A stretch of 64,000 bases of DNA from Catonia carolina (lineage: Eukaryota > Arthropoda > Insecta > Hemiptera > Achilidae), in NCBI GenBank assembly GCA_035578175.1, contig JAQMRL010000003.1, positions 86,310,969 through 86,374,968 on the forward strand, read 5' to 3'. The notes under the pieces are model-generated. The model was not told the DNA's origin. It saw only the letters and a list, made by a program, of their open reading frames with translations, and searched no databases. Below are positions 20,459-32,065 of this stretch, in pieces. Every line of letters starts with the position of its first letter. Position 1 is the stretch's first letter. Position numbers and translations under genes: made by a program.

Positions 20459-20630
20459 AATTGAAAATACTGGTAGTACTGGTAATAGAAAATTCTAATT
20501 TTCTATTACAAAATAATAGAAAATTATTTTCAATATATTATTAAAATAATATATTGAAAATATATTAATATATTAAAATAATTTATATTAATAGAAAATT
20601 CTAATTTTCTATTACTATATTATTTTAATA
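20459..20630. repeat. AT-rich palindromic repeats flanking a MITE
   Basis: TAGAAAATTCTAATTTTCTA and AATATATTATTAAAATAATA form nested palindromes. The counterpart after the MITE (21448-21530), ending TAGAAAATTCTAATCTTCTATTACCAG, mirrors the start ACTGGTAATAGAAAATTC, so the MITE probably entered an existing hairpin. The stretch 20245-20458 holds nothing recognisable. Confidence 0.6.
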
Positions 20631-20632
20631 TA

Positions 20633-21445
20633 CAGGGTGATTCACGAAGATATGCAGAATTTTTGGAGCTCATTGTACATGTATAAATAATGAAAAAAGT
20701 TTATATAAACATGGATCCGGAAATGCTTCGTTTCCGAGTTACGGCTAGCGAAAGTTTCGCCCGGATTTCAGCTCACCAGGTGAAATGAGGTCTTCCTGAA
20801 ATTCTGGTAAGATGATTAAGGGGCGAATTTAATCATTTCTCATGGTTTTTGATCTGATAAATTGAATGAAACAGGTCCCAGAACTGTAAGTTAAATAGTT
20901 TTTAAGAAAACCAGTGAGAAATGCAAAAAATGGAGTGAAAACACATTTTTTCATCTTTGGGCAAGAATAACTTTGTTATTTCACCAAGAAACTGTTAAAA
21001 TTTTTGAATAAAACATGTAGAAAATATTATTCTGAACAAATCGGTGTAAATGAAGTACACAGAAAGCGAATAGATGTTTGATAAAATGAATTTTTATTCA
21101 TAACAGTACAAAGTAAAATTAACCGAAAAAACAAAGATGAAAAAATGTGTTTTTTCACTTCATTTTATTGCATTTGACACTGTTTTTCTCAAAAACTATT
21201 TAACTTACAGTTCTGGGACCTGTTTTATTCAATTTATCAGGTCAAAAACCATAAGAAACGGTTGAATTTGAGAATTTCAGGAAGACCTCATTTCACCTGG
21301 TGAGCTGAAATCCGGAGGAAATCTTTCGCTAGCCGTAACTCGGTAAAGAAGCATTTCCGGACCCATGTTTATATAAAAATTTTTCATTATTTTTACATGT
21401 ACAATGGGCTCCCAAAGTTTCTGCATATCTTCGTGAATCACCCTG
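20633..21445. mobile_element. Hairpin MITE, 813 bp, about 330-bp arms, TA target
   Basis: The ends CAGGGTGATTCACGAAGATA and their inverse are bordered by TA (20631-20632, 21446-21447). The arms match over about 330 bp, including GAGTTACGGCTAGCGAAA, CAGCTCACCAGGTGAAATGA and CAGGTCCCAGAACTGTAAG. No coding capacity. The termini resemble those of the Tc1-like element at 16969, so a related transposase may mobilise it. Confidence 0.85.
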
Positions 21446-21687
21446 TATTAAAATAATATATTTTCAATATATTATTTCTATGTGTCAATATATTATTTAT
21501 TTATTAGAAAATTCTAATCTTCTATTACCAGTTTGTTTTTAACTTGTATTTTTAATTCACAACTATACAAACTGCACAAGAAATGAATGAAATATTAAAA
21601 GAAATTACTGACTAAAAAAAATTGTCATGAAAGTGTAATAATGAGGAAGGTCAATCTTATGATTTTTTTCTTTGATTTAGCTTGTTC

Positions 21688-22021
21688 TTTATGGCATCAC
21701 CGACAAGCTGGTTTGAACCTCAAGAGGTGTACTAAGTAAAACGAGTAGTAAGGTGATTTACAATTGCCTTCCTCAGTCAGTGGAAAAGTATGCTTATCAG
21801 CATGCCAGGCCCTCCGAAAAGCATCTACTTTCCTCCCTCCAAATGACACCTTCGCTTCATTCACCTCAGAATCTGGCTGTATAATCAAGTTCATTACTCT
21901 TACAGGAGATAACTCTGACTAGTGTCTTTTACACCTCTACTTCTTCTGTTCTTAAATGCTTCAGTCATAAAATTGGCTGACCATGTAATAAAAAACAAAA
22001 CTATTTTTTGTAGCCCTGCTG
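21688..22021 (-). mobile_element. R1 copy, 5' truncated and diverged
   Basis: The 3' end (GGCATCACCGACAAGCTGG) is diverged; the 5' side stops at TAGCCCTGC, where an HLE fragment abuts. The internal frame (21697-21894) is open to codon 65 but shifted at its end. Confidence 0.75.
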
Positions 22022-22300
22022 CGACTTTCTCTTTCCAATGTAAATAATGATAAACGTAACGTAATTTTAAGAATGAGTGAATGATGGTAAATGAAAATCA
22101 ACCTCTGTTCGATTTAAAGTTATGGAAAAACTCTTAATTGACTCTAAACTGCGTAAGCTCTGTAGAAAAAAATGCTTGAAAAAAGTTGTTTTTTAATTTT
22201 CTATCATTTTAGTTATAAGTTTTACTCTATAATACAAACTAAGGTCGCAAGCTTTAAAAAATCCCATTTTTTACCAATTTAATGAACAAAATACAAAAAA
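22022..22300 (+). mobile_element. HLE fragment
   Basis: Begins GCGACTTTCTCTTTCCAATG and carries GAGTGAATGATGGTAAATGA and AGCTCTGTAGAAAAAAATGC. Only the 5' part is present. Confidence 0.65.
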
Positions 22301-22679
22301 AATCTCAGATCGTCGTAGATATGAAACGACTTGCGCAAGATAAAACTTGGGGAACTGCATCGAACCAGTCGAAAAACTGATGACAAAAAAGTAAACTTTT
22401 TAAATAGATAAATGAACACTATTGTACAGGACAATTTGTTTCTGGTCTTAACAACGTATTTTACAGAAAACAATGTAAGTTAACATTTTACTCCAATTTA
22501 TTTAAGAAACACCTTATGTCTAAAGTTTCAGTTTTTATTTAAACAAGCGGCTTGTCTTTAAAAAGACAAAATTATATTTTATATTAAATGGGATAACCCT
22601 CTGAACAATTGATATTTTTTCAATTTTTTTATGAAACATAAAAAAATTAATTATTAATTTCAATTAAATTTTTAATGAT
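22301..22679. other. No gene recognised
   Basis: AT-rich; the minus-strand frame at 22279-22473 has no recognisable domain. Confidence 0.4.
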
Positions 22680-23571
22680 TACTTTCTCTTGTCTATATGA
22701 ATATATAGGAAGGAAAGTATTGTTTTCATGTCGATTTTCCGAAATCGAGTTTTCACCGGATCTACACGGTTTCAGACCCCCTAAACCCAAAAAACATGTT
22801 TTTAGCGATTGGTGTGTGTGTGCGCGCGTGCGTATGTGTGTGAACAGATCTCAAGAATGGAACATCGTACGAACTTGAAACCCGACAGGAACATTTTCAT
22901 CAATATTGGTAAACCGTAAGTAGTAGTTCATTCGTGTAATTTTTAACTTTTTTGCGATTTTCTCAAAAACGGGTCCTACGAACTTTTTTTAAAATCACCT
23001 CTTTTACTACAATTTTTATGTCTACAAGATAGGGTAGGCGCCACGTCTGCTGAAATTCATGGAGAGACTTTTTTCGTAAAAGCATTGTTTTTTTAAGATT
23101 GCGACTCTAATATGCATTTTAGCGCAAAAATGTATGTATTAAAAGTTGTAGAGAATTGAAAATCCTACGACGTTTATTTAATACAATTTTTTTGTATAAC
23201 GCTTATTTTAGCGGTAGTTAGCGATTTTCTGTTTTGTTCCCACGAAAACGTGTAAAAAATCGATTTTTTTTAAAGACTTCAGCCTTAGTATGCATTTTAC
23301 GAAAAAAGTGTGAAATCAAATTTATAGGAAATTATAAGATCTGCAACTTTTATTTAGAGCATTTTTCTGTACAGAGCCTAGTTTAGCGTGAAAGAGTGAT
23401 TTTCCGTATTTTTAAGCCAAACTGAGGTTGATTTTCATTTTGCGTTTTTCACTCATGATTAAAATTAGGTTATGTTTATTTTTATTTCTAATGTTTTGTT
23501 ATTACTTTTAGGTTATATTGGTTTTAATTTACATTGGCAAAAGAAAGTTGGTATGAGTGTTTCACAACAGA
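22680..23571 (-). mobile_element. HLE, near full length
   Basis: The left edge TACTTTCTCTTGTCTATATG includes the hairpin CTATATGAATATATAG. A short (GT)n/(CG) tract lies at 22811-22842, and the right edge is ATTGGCAAAAGAAAG plus TATGAGTGTTTCACAACAGA. Non-coding. Confidence 0.75.
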
Positions 23572-24474
23572 TTTTTTTTAATTAAGTTTTTAAATTTTTC
23601 CAAAAAGTTAGTTTTATTTGACTTTAGGGCTTTCTGAAATGACCGATTCATTTATTTGAAATGAATAAATCGAATATCTGTGAATTTTTAAAGTATTAAA
23701 GCAAATGAACATTTAAACGAAAATCAGTCAATTAACTTATGTATTGTACGAGTAGTATGGAGCAGTAATTACTGTAGTTCGGAAAAACGTTGTTTATAAA
23801 ATTAGTATGCCAACTGTGTAACTTTTTTTTGTATTTTAATATTTTAACAACACTGGTTGAATAACGAGTGGGTTATTTTTAATGAAAACTCAAAATGAAT
23901 TTGGACATTTCATCTAATGAAATTATAAATTCATACGAGGTTTTTATATTAAAGTTCTGAACTCGGTTGTCGCTTAATATTTTTATTGGGTTTCCTAATA
24001 CGGCACACATTTTGTTTTGTTTTAAAAAAATGTTTAAACGTAGGAAGTACTATTTACTAACATTGTGCTAAGTACTTATACCATATTAAACATTTATGAC
24101 GCATTTAACGGTAATTATACAGTTTCCATATACAGCATCTATTAGGTTACGGTGGTTTGTAAATTGCAAAATTGAGTTCTAGATTGGGTTTCTGTTCTGT
24201 TTTGTAGATAGAATACGGCTTGGCTTTCAACATACCTACTGCTCCTGGTAACGATTTTCACTCATTAGCTAATGGAATAACTTAAAATACGGTTGCGTCA
24301 TTACGAAAAGCGATTTCCTGTCCTTTATGTGCCAGTTTCTATTACAGTTTGAAAATTCCCTTGTTAATACCTAGTCCTTTTACCAAACAATTTGAATTTA
24401 AAAAAATCTGGTTCGGAACACATACATGACATTTTGCTAATGTAAATAATGAAAAAAAACTTTTTTTATTATAT
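23572..24474. other. No gene recognised
   Basis: AT-rich, no repeat edge or coding signal seen. Confidence 0.4.
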
Positions 24475-24871
24475 TTATTTATTTAACGTCGCATCAACTG
24501 CAACGGTCATTAGCGACGACGTTGGTGTGTAACTTAAAAGTCGTAGTTTATTTAAAGTCACATCGACAGCTTAATCATTAGCAACTACTGTGGGTTTTGG
24601 TTTCTTAACGGTGGTATTAACGTGTTAAAATTTCTAAACCCTAGTCGGGAATTGAACCCGGAACCTTTCGCTTTGTAGGCTAGCTAGCACGCTAGTCACT
24701 ACGACACGGAGGCAGTTTCAAAATACATTTTCCATTAATTTTTGTGCACTGTTTTTGAGAATATTACAATGGTGGATGAAATGATTTTTTTGTAACATAT
24801 AATGAAAATATGCCGTGCCTGAGTAGGGTTCGAACTCAGGACCGCATGATGAGAGGCGAGCTTGTAAATAG
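24475..24871 (-). mobile_element. SINE-B copy, split by SINE-A
   Basis: The tail (TTATTTAACGTCGCATCAAC, GGTCATTAGCGACGACGTT) is at 24478-24530. The body and tRNA-like head (AAAATATGCCGTGCCTGAG, B box GGTTCGAACTC inverse, CATGATGAGAGGCGAG) is at 24769-24871. The same order without the gap occurs at 60525-60708. Confidence 0.6.
24545..24714 (-). mobile_element. SINE-A copy (tRNA-derived)
   Basis: The head on the minus strand is GCCTCCGTGTCGTAGTGACTA followed by AGCG, with B box GGTTCAATTCC, body AAATTTTAACACGTTAA and tail TGACTTTAAATAAAC. Same family as 59658 and 46544. Confidence 0.8.
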
Positions 24872-25120
24872 AAACTTTGTTAAATCATAATTAAGCGATT
24901 TAAAATAAATCAATAATAAAAATTATTTATATGACAAACCAAAATGTTTGGGATAAGGAACTGGAAGGTTATACTATATTGCACAGAAGTCAAAAAGGAG
25001 ACTGACCAGGCATTCGCTTGGAGTGGCCAAGGAAAATGTGCGAAAACCTTGACCAGGATAACCAACCATTATCCTAATTTTAATCTTCAGTGATGACGCT
25101 AAATTAAAAATCAACCTTTT

Positions 25121-25292
25121 TACTTTCTCTTGCCTATATGAATATATAGGAAGGAAAGTATTGTTTTCATGTCGATTTTTCGAAATCGAGTTTTCACCGG
25201 ATCTATACGTTTTCAGACCCCCTGAACCCAAAAAACATGTTTTTAGCGATTGGTCTGTGTGTGTGTGTCTATGTATGTGTGTGTGTGTGTGT

Positions 25293-25333
<41 letters not shown>

Positions 25334-25341
25334 TGTGTGTG

Positions 25342-25379
<38 letters not shown>

Positions 25380-26167
25380 GTGTGTGTGTGAACAGAATAT
25401 CTTAAGAACGGAACATCGTACGAACTTGAAACTTGAAACTTAAGTTACGTACCACTACCGGACTCGACACGAACATTTTCATCAAAATCGGTCAACCGGA
25501 AGTGGTAGTTTATTCGTGTAATTTTTCACTTTTTTGCGATTTTCTCAAAAACTGGTCCTACGATTTTTTTTAAAACCGCCTGGTTTACTCAATTTTTTAT
25601 TCTCTACAAGATAGGGTAGGCGTCATGTATACGGAAATTCTGGGTGAGGCTGTTTTCACGTAAAAACTTTTTTTTTAAAGATTACAGCTTTAATATGCAT
25701 TTTAGCGCAAAACTTTATATGATAAAAGTTGTAGAGAATTGAAAATTCTACAACTTTTATTTCAAACAATTTTTTGTATAACGCTTAGTTTAGCGGTAAT
25801 TTGCGATTATCTGTTTTTTTTCTCACGAAAATGTGTGAAAAATTGATTTTTTTTAAGATTTCGGCCTTAGTATGCATTTTACGACAAAAGTGTATATAAT
25901 TTAATTTATAGAAAATTAAAAGATCTACAACTTTTATTTAAAGCATTTTTCTCTACAGAGCCTAGTTTAGAGAGAAAGAGTGATTTTCCGTATTTCTAAG
26001 CCAAACTGAGGTTGATTTTCATTTTGCATCATTCACTCATGATTAAAATAAGGTTATGTTTTTGAGGTTAGTTTTTTGTTTATTTCTAATATTTTATTAA
26101 TAATGTTAGGTTTATTGTTAATTATTTGCATTGGCAAGAGAAAGTTGTGTGAGTGTTTCACACCAGA
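25121..26167 (-). mobile_element. HLE (Helentron-like) type copy
   Basis: Read on the minus strand, it starts TCTGGTGTGAAACACTCACA inside an A-run and has ACTTTCTCTTGCC about 22 bases in. It ends with the hairpin CCTATATATTCATATAGG followed by CAAGAGAAAGTA and another A-run. Inverted repeats that are subterminal at the 5' end and terminal at the 3' end, a 3' hairpin, an internal microsatellite, no target duplication and insertion within an A/T run together fit Helentron or DINE-1-like non-autonomous rolling-circle elements. No Rep/helicase gene is present. Confidence 0.65.
25256..25390 (+). repeat. (GT)n microsatellite inside HLE
   Basis: A nearly pure GT tract with occasional GTAT and GC interruptions. 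It sits where other HLE copies have shorter (GT)n, and yields spurious Cys/Val open frames. Confidence 0.95.
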
Positions 26168-26264
26168 TTTTTGGGGGTACAATTTCAGTTAAAGATTCAC
26201 CAAGGGGTACGGGAGAGAGAGAGAGAGAAAACGTTGGGAACCGCTGCTCTGGACCAACCCGGTG

Positions 26265-26416
26265 GGTCAACACAAACAGATAAATTGGTAAATTTTTTTT
26301 TGGGTTCAGGAAACCTGAAAACGTATAATATTTCTGGTGAAAATTACATCTCGATAAATTGACGTGAAAGCTAAATTTTCAGTTCCTATATTTTATAAAC
26401 AGTGCAAGAGAAAGTA
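26265..26416 (+). mobile_element. HLE 3'-terminal fragment
   Basis: Contains CAGATAAATTGGTAAATTT, GGGTTCAGGAAACCTGAAAA and the terminus GTGCAAGAGAAAGTA. It lies next to the 25121 copy in opposite orientation. A short remnant of a SINE-C head (CCAACCCGGTGGGT, about 26247-26260) precedes it. Confidence 0.65.
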
Positions 26417-28003
26417 AAAATGTTTTCCAATATATAACAACATAAAGAAACCGTATTAAACCAATGAGATTATAAAAAAACAATGTTAAAAATACTTCAG
26501 GACATTAAAAAGTATCCTTTAAAAATGAAAATGTAATTCCTTGTTTTTAGAGAGTACAGATTTCTTTTTCTTACCTGAGTGCGTCTGCAAACGAGAGTAA
26601 GGTTTTCCATATTCATCAAGTTGTGTGATTGTTTCTTTTGTTCCTTTCTTCTACCAAAAACAACTTTAAAAACAGTTTTAATGATATTTGCATCTAAATT
26701 TTATCTTTACAAAACGAGTATTTCTACCAACAAAAAGGAAATAATGTAATAAATATAAAATTGCGAAATAACGTAGTTTTGTTAATGAAAATTCGTTTTG
26801 AAAAAGTTTTTCATGCAGGTCTCACAAATCCTAAATTATCAATTATTTATGAAATCAGTAGTTTTCAACACTACTGATCATGTAGGCTATTCATAGATTT
26901 TCTCAGTGACTATCCGTTAAGTCGGATTAATTCTGCATTGTGTCTGGTACGTAATTAAGTAGCATAATACTTTGACTTGGTCTGGAATTTTTCACATCGT
27001 TCATTTCCATCTATTATCCTTTATCGTCTGTATTAGTATTAAGAGGGGAAGATACCAAAAAAATGTTTCTTTCCTTGTTACTGACAAACTTAACTTTTTG
27101 GTAATACATAGACACTTATTTCAAAAAGCCTTCTTGAAATTTTTGGCTCAAAATTCATCCCCCTGCCGCCAAAAGGTTTGTGGGGTTGAAAAATAAGCCA
27201 TGTACTGGAAACAAAATATCTTTTGAACCACTTATGTGATTTACTTAATTTTGTTTTTGATTGAAAGCTAAAAACAAGCTTTCTGATAAGGTGCATCAGT
27301 TATACTTTGGTATTTACAGAAAAAAAATATAAACAAAAAATTGAAATTAATAGATATTTACGATCATTACTAAACAAAAAAAAATAAAAAAACTGTGGAA
27401 TTCATGCAAGACTTCCATACGCCGTGACATAGAGGACAAAATTCTGAACAAAACAAAACAAAAATTTATGTTTCTAGGAGCTCTACAACTAAAGTTATTT
27501 TGTTTCCAGCAAACATTTGAATTGAAAAAAAAAATTTCTGGTAAAACACTGAGTAACTGTATAATAACAAAACAATATCACGTAAACACACAAAACGTAC
27601 CTTACACAATCAGAGCCACTATACTCAATTACATCGAGCTGGTTTGCGTGGCTAAAAAGTGAACTACATAAAGAAAAGAGCAAACTTTCAAACAAACAAA
27701 AATCGCGATGTTATCTTTTTCCATTGCTGAGATACAAAACGTTCAATATGCCTAATTTTTTTACAAAGGAGAAGAAAATTGCGTGTTGAAATATAGTCAT
27801 ATTTCAATTTTTTTCTTTTTTTATGTAATTAATTGACACAAAATAAATATATATATTCTTATTCAGGAAAGATTAGAGAACAAAATAAGCTAACACAAAA
27901 AGATTTTTAAGTTTTTCTTTAAATTGATGGTATCTTCCCGCCCTTAATGTACAAAAGAGTTGGACGTAAAACAAACACAAATAGAAATAATATAAAACTA
28001 ACG
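26417..28003. other. No gene recognised
   Basis: AT-rich; the frames at 26972, 27090, 27468 and 27495 have no recognisable motifs. Confidence 0.4.
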
Positions 28004-28301
28004 GGTGTACGTTGCAATCTGTTCAATGCAGAACAATAAACAACCCCAGACCCAATGAGATAAGGGTGATAGGAATGACGTGTAAATGAGTCTTGTTCAG
28101 ACTCAGGCCGTTCCTGTGTGATTATGGTAAATTGAACCCCGACCATTAAAGTACACCGGTAACCTATGTCTAGTGTTCAAATCCGTATAAAAGTAACTAC
28201 GTTTTATTAGGATTTGAACCACGGAACCCACGTCTCGAAAAATCACCTGTTAAATAGCTTATTTGCGGCGGCGACTGTACTATTAGCCAATCCGGTGGGC
28301 T
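28004..28301 (-). mobile_element. SINE-C copy (minus)
   Basis: The tail side (GTACGTTGCAATCTGTTCAA) is left; the head (CCCACCGGATTGGCTAATAG, inverse) ends near 28301. It faces the plus-strand SINE-C at 28347 head to head across about 45 bp. Confidence 0.8.
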
Positions 28302-28346
28302 TATTAATTCGTAACAATCAATTACACAATTACATTAAGACTTGAA

Positions 28347-28697
28347 AACCCACCGGGTTGGTCTAGAGTTAAAGTCGTCGCCACGATTCAGCTGTTTAAC
28401 AGCTGATTTTCGGAGATGAAAGTTCCTGGTTCAAATCCTAGTAAAGGTAGTTGATTACTTTTATACAGATTTGAATACTAGACAGTGATTACCGGTTTAC
28501 TTTGATGGCTGGGGTTCAATTAACCAACACTCTCTCAGGTATGGTCGGCCTGGGTCTGTACAAGACTCTAGTCTTGTACAGAACACCTCATTTACACGTC
28601 ATACGTACTATCCTCATCTCAATGGGGGCGTGGGGTTGCTATTGTACTGAATTGAACAGATTGCTATATTCGTACATTAGGGATAAAATAAATAAAG
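28347..28697 (+). mobile_element. SINE-C copy (plus)
   Basis: The head AACCCACCGGGTTGGTCTAG, B box GGTTCAAATCC (about 28430), body GATGGCTGGGGTTCAATTAA and end GAACAGATTGC with an A-rich tail (GGGATAAAATAAATAAAG). Confidence 0.85.
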
Positions 28698-29649
28698 ACT
28701 CAGTCTTATTTCGCATGTTTCGTGTCGGTGTTAATAGTTTTGAAATAAGACATATTAGGCACCTAAATTAACAATTCCAGTCACCGTTCAAAATAAACTG
28801 AATTTCGCAATGTTGCAGCGAGAATAATAGCACCATCGGAACATTAATTCAATTATTTTATTTACTTCAAATAATCTCGTTACGCCTTTCACCATTTTTA
28901 ATTTTTGAATTTTTTTAGAATCCTGACAGTGTCTTCTTTACAACCATGTGAAAAGTTTTTAAATCCCTTCTGTAGAACTATGTTTTTAACGTAAACAAAA
29001 TCTTTTTTTACAATATAGTTAGCTAGATTTTGTCTTTTAATTATTATCGTAGCTAACAAACCAGGCGATATCACTGGGAGCCGTGGTGCTCACTTTTGAA
29101 ACTTTCGGATTAATTATGAATCTAAAAATTGTGGATGGTTTATTACTGTATTTGAGTGACTGAATATTGTAACAGTGTTTAATTAATCAAAATCTTTTCT
29201 GATTATTAACGTTGTTAATTAAAAATAATGATGTTACTATAATACAGTTACTTTAGGGTTATACTGTGTTAGACCTCATTCCGCTGTGTATTTTTCTGTG
29301 GATTCTATAATTTATGTAGCTACAATAACATTTTACCAAATCATTGCTTTAACCGTGTCAAGGTTTATTAGCTCTGTACATAAAAACCAAACAGATGTTT
29401 TAATGTGTTTTGATGTGTGAAGGTTTATTTAATAAATTAGGTACTTTATGTTAATCTCTTACACTGTGTATTAACATGTGAGTTCAAATAAATTTTATTC
29501 CTAATTTGTAATATAATTACTTTGGTTTTATATGTATTTAATTTTATTACTCAATATGATTTTATTATTAATGATATCAATTCAGTTTGATCTGGCTATT
29601 AGATTGTTTTTGGAAGTGTAACTAAATATATTTTTTGAAAGAGGAATCA
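28698..29649. other. No gene recognised
   Basis: AT-rich sequence, no repeat edge or coding frame seen. Confidence 0.4.
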
Positions 29650-29660
29650 TATATTATTAC

Positions 29661-30054
29661 GTGTTGTTTAGGTCATCAGCCAAAAGGCTGGTTTGAACCT
29701 GTAGAGGTTTTACTAAGTAAAACAAGGAGTGAGGTGGTTTACTATTGCCTTCCTCACTGAGTGGAAAAGTACACTTATCAGCATGCCGGGCCCTCTGAAA
29801 AGCACATATTTTCCACTCTGCAAATGACACCTTCACTTCATTCACCACAGTGTCTGGCTGTATAATAAAATTCATTACTTTCAGAGAAGACAACTCTGAT
29901 TAGTGTCTTTTACATCTCTACCTCTTCTGTTCTTAAATGATTCAATCATTTAATTGGCTGACCATGTGATAAGAAACAGAACTATTTATTTTAGCCCTGC
30001 AACGAACAGATTGAGTGTAAATAATTTGACACTCTACCTGTCTGTTATGGGCAG
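29661..30054 (-). mobile_element. R1 retroposon, full length
   Basis: tatattattac occurs at 29650-29660 and 30066-30076. About 11 extra bases (TCTGTTATATG) lie between the R1 5' end GGGCAG and the right duplicate. The internal 78-codon frame (29657-29893) is open. The right duplicate abuts the tail of an RTE-like fragment. Confidence 0.85.
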
Positions 30055-30076
30055 TCTGTTATATGTATATTATTAC

Positions 30077-30430
30077 ATCATCATCATCAAAATCATCCTC
30101 GTTATCCGTCTTCCAAGTTCCTCGGGTCGGGCTTACATCTCTTCTCCACCTCTCTCTACCGTTCAACCATTTTTTCTCCATTGCTTTCTTAGTTTCACTT
30201 CTTTTTACCATTTCATTCATAACTGAACCCATTCACTTCGTTCATGGTCTACCACTTGTCTTTTACCTCATATGCTAAGTACAGCATGTTTTTTGACAGT
30301 TTACCCTTCCCCATTCCACTGACTTTACTAAACCATCGTAGCTTTATCTGTCCAACCCTCCTAATCTAGATATCGATCCGTAATTTAACCTTTTCTTTAA
30401 CTTCTTTTCCATTCTTTAACTTCCTCCAAT
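30077..30430 (-). pseudogene. RTE-like LINE 3' end, decayed
   Basis: On the minus strand, LRWFSKVSGMGKGKLSKNML matches the C-terminal LRWFGHVxRMxxxRLPKKVL block of RTE-like reverse transcriptases. The element ends in (GAT)n, seen here as ATCATCATCATC at the left edge. A near copy lies at 31755-32065. Plus-strand open frames over it are shadows. Confidence 0.6.
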
Positions 30431-30814
30431 GCGTTACCAATTACCATTATCTCATGTATCTGCCTTCCTTCCTCCTTACATCTTTATTTTATTTATTTTA
30501 TTCAGTTAAATTTACATTTTAATTTATTACTACGTTAAGCTATGTAAGTTACACTATTTTAAACTAAAATGTAGCCAAAAACTCTTTTTCAAAAGAGTTT
30601 TTCTCCTATGACCCCGCATAGGAGTACTTATTCAAAAAAAATTATACTATAACAAAAACATATTACTTAAATACATTATACCACTATAAAAAACTATTAC
30701 AACATTTAAAAGAGTAGAAAAGTTACTTTTAACAGTTCTGAAAAGTAGTGAACATAAATAATAAATAAAATTAAGCTACATTTTCACGAAAAATTTCTTT
30801 TCCTTTTTCGAGGT
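30431..30814. other. No gene recognised
   Basis: AT-rich; a short inverted pair AAAACTCTTTTTCAAAAGAGTTTTT (about 30578-30602) could form a hairpin. Confidence 0.4.
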
Positions 30815-30954
30815 ATTTTATCAACACACAGATAAATTGGTAAAAACACATTTCTTGGGTTCAGGATAATTGGAAACGTGTATTTCCGGTGAAAACTCGA
30901 TTTCGAAAATCGACGTGAAACAATATTTTTTCCATAATATAGGATTTAACATTT
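30815..30954 (+). mobile_element. HLE 3' fragment
   Basis: CACACAGATAAATTGGTAAA, TTGGGTTCAGG and GTGAAAACTCGATTTCGAAA match the 3' part of HLE; the last 30 bases are diverged. Confidence 0.6.
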
Positions 30955-31345
30955 AGGAAGATGTATTGGTTCGTTGGTAGGCATTCCCAGCTTTCGATTG
31001 ACAACAAACTACTTTTGTACAAATCCATGCTGAAGCTGGTTTGGACCTACGGGATTCAGTTATGGGCTCAGCATCGACATCAAACATCGAGATTCTGCAA
31101 CGGTTTCAATAAAAAGCTCTGCGAACCATACTAAATGCACCGTGGTATATTACCAACGCCGAGATACATCGTGGTACGGATATGCAAACGGTACGAGAAG
31201 AAATACGATGTTTCAGTTGTAAATACATCGAACGTCTAAACAACCACGTAAATCACTTAGCACTGAATCTCTTAGACAACAGCAATGATGTTCATAGACT
31301 AAAACGTGCTACAGTACCTCTCCCAGGGAGATTCTGATAGTGTGA
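30955..31345 (+). pseudogene. Jockey-like LINE C-terminal fragment
   Basis: Frames read RKMYWFVGRHSQLSIDNKLL, LYKSMLKLVWTYGIQLW and, after a shift, APWYITNAEIHRGTDMQTVR, the region after the reverse transcriptase in the Jockey clade (compare KLLLYKxxLKPxWxYGIQ in the copy at 40.2-42.0 kb). Frameshifts break it several times. Confidence 0.75.
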
Positions 31346-31754
31346 TTTTACATTGTAAATAATATAATGTTAATTTTCTGTAGATGACTGTCGTGTTTGA
31401 GTGTGAATGTTGTAAATAACTGAATGAACATTTTTAATTATCTCCAGTAAAGTTCGGTGTACATGTATTTTGTAATTATGTGCTTATTATTTATTACTTC
31501 TCATTTTGTTTTTTCGTTTTAAAGGAGATTTTGGATATTTTTTTTATTTTTAAAAACACTATTTATCTAATTTTGATTGTAAATAATAATTAAGATTGTA
31601 ATAATAATAAATAAATAATATTTGTAATTTATTCATGTGTTAATTCCAATTGATAGGTTGCATTTATTGTTATACAACAGATTATGCAGTAAAAAGAAAG
31701 TTATATGAAAAAAAATATAGCCTTCTATGCATTCCTATATATGCATAACCCTAA
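31346..31754. other. No gene recognised
   Basis: Very AT-rich sequence. Confidence 0.4.
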
Positions 31755-32065
31755 CCCATATTCCTCGGGTCGGGCTTACATCTCTTCTCCACCTCTCTCT
31801 ACCGTTCATCCATCTTTTCTCCATTGCTCTTAGTTCGCTTCTTTTTACCATTTCATTCATAACTGAACCCATTCACTTCGTTCATGGTCTACCACTTGTC
31901 TTTTACGTCCTATGCTAAGTACAGCATGTTTTTTGACAGTTTACCCTTCCCCGTTCCACACTGATTTTACTAAACCATCGTAGCTTTAGCTGTCCAACCC
32001 TCCTAATCTAGATATCGATCCGTGATTTAACCTTTTTTTTTAACTTCTTTTCCATTCCATGCATA
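31755..32065 (-). pseudogene. RTE-like LINE 3' end, second decayed copy
   Basis: About 300 bp highly similar to 30115-30410 (CTCGGGTCGGGCTTACATCT, ATTCATAACTGAACCCATTC, CAACCCTCCTAATCTAGATA). The (GAT)n tail is missing at the left edge. Confidence 0.65.

Noticed and set aside
25161..25443. Open frames rich in Cys and Val (76 and 68 codons)
   Set aside because: They translate the (GT)n tract of an HLE copy; not a protein gene.
28502..28771. 89-codon frame from 28502 and similar frames at 9657, 27919 and 51873
   Set aside because: All translate SINE-C copies; similarity between them reflects the repeat, not a protein family.
30063..30278. Hydrophobic frames that look like membrane proteins (also 29954, 31727)
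   Set aside because: They are plus-strand shadows of the minus-strand RTE-like tails, shared by both copies because the DNA is repeated.
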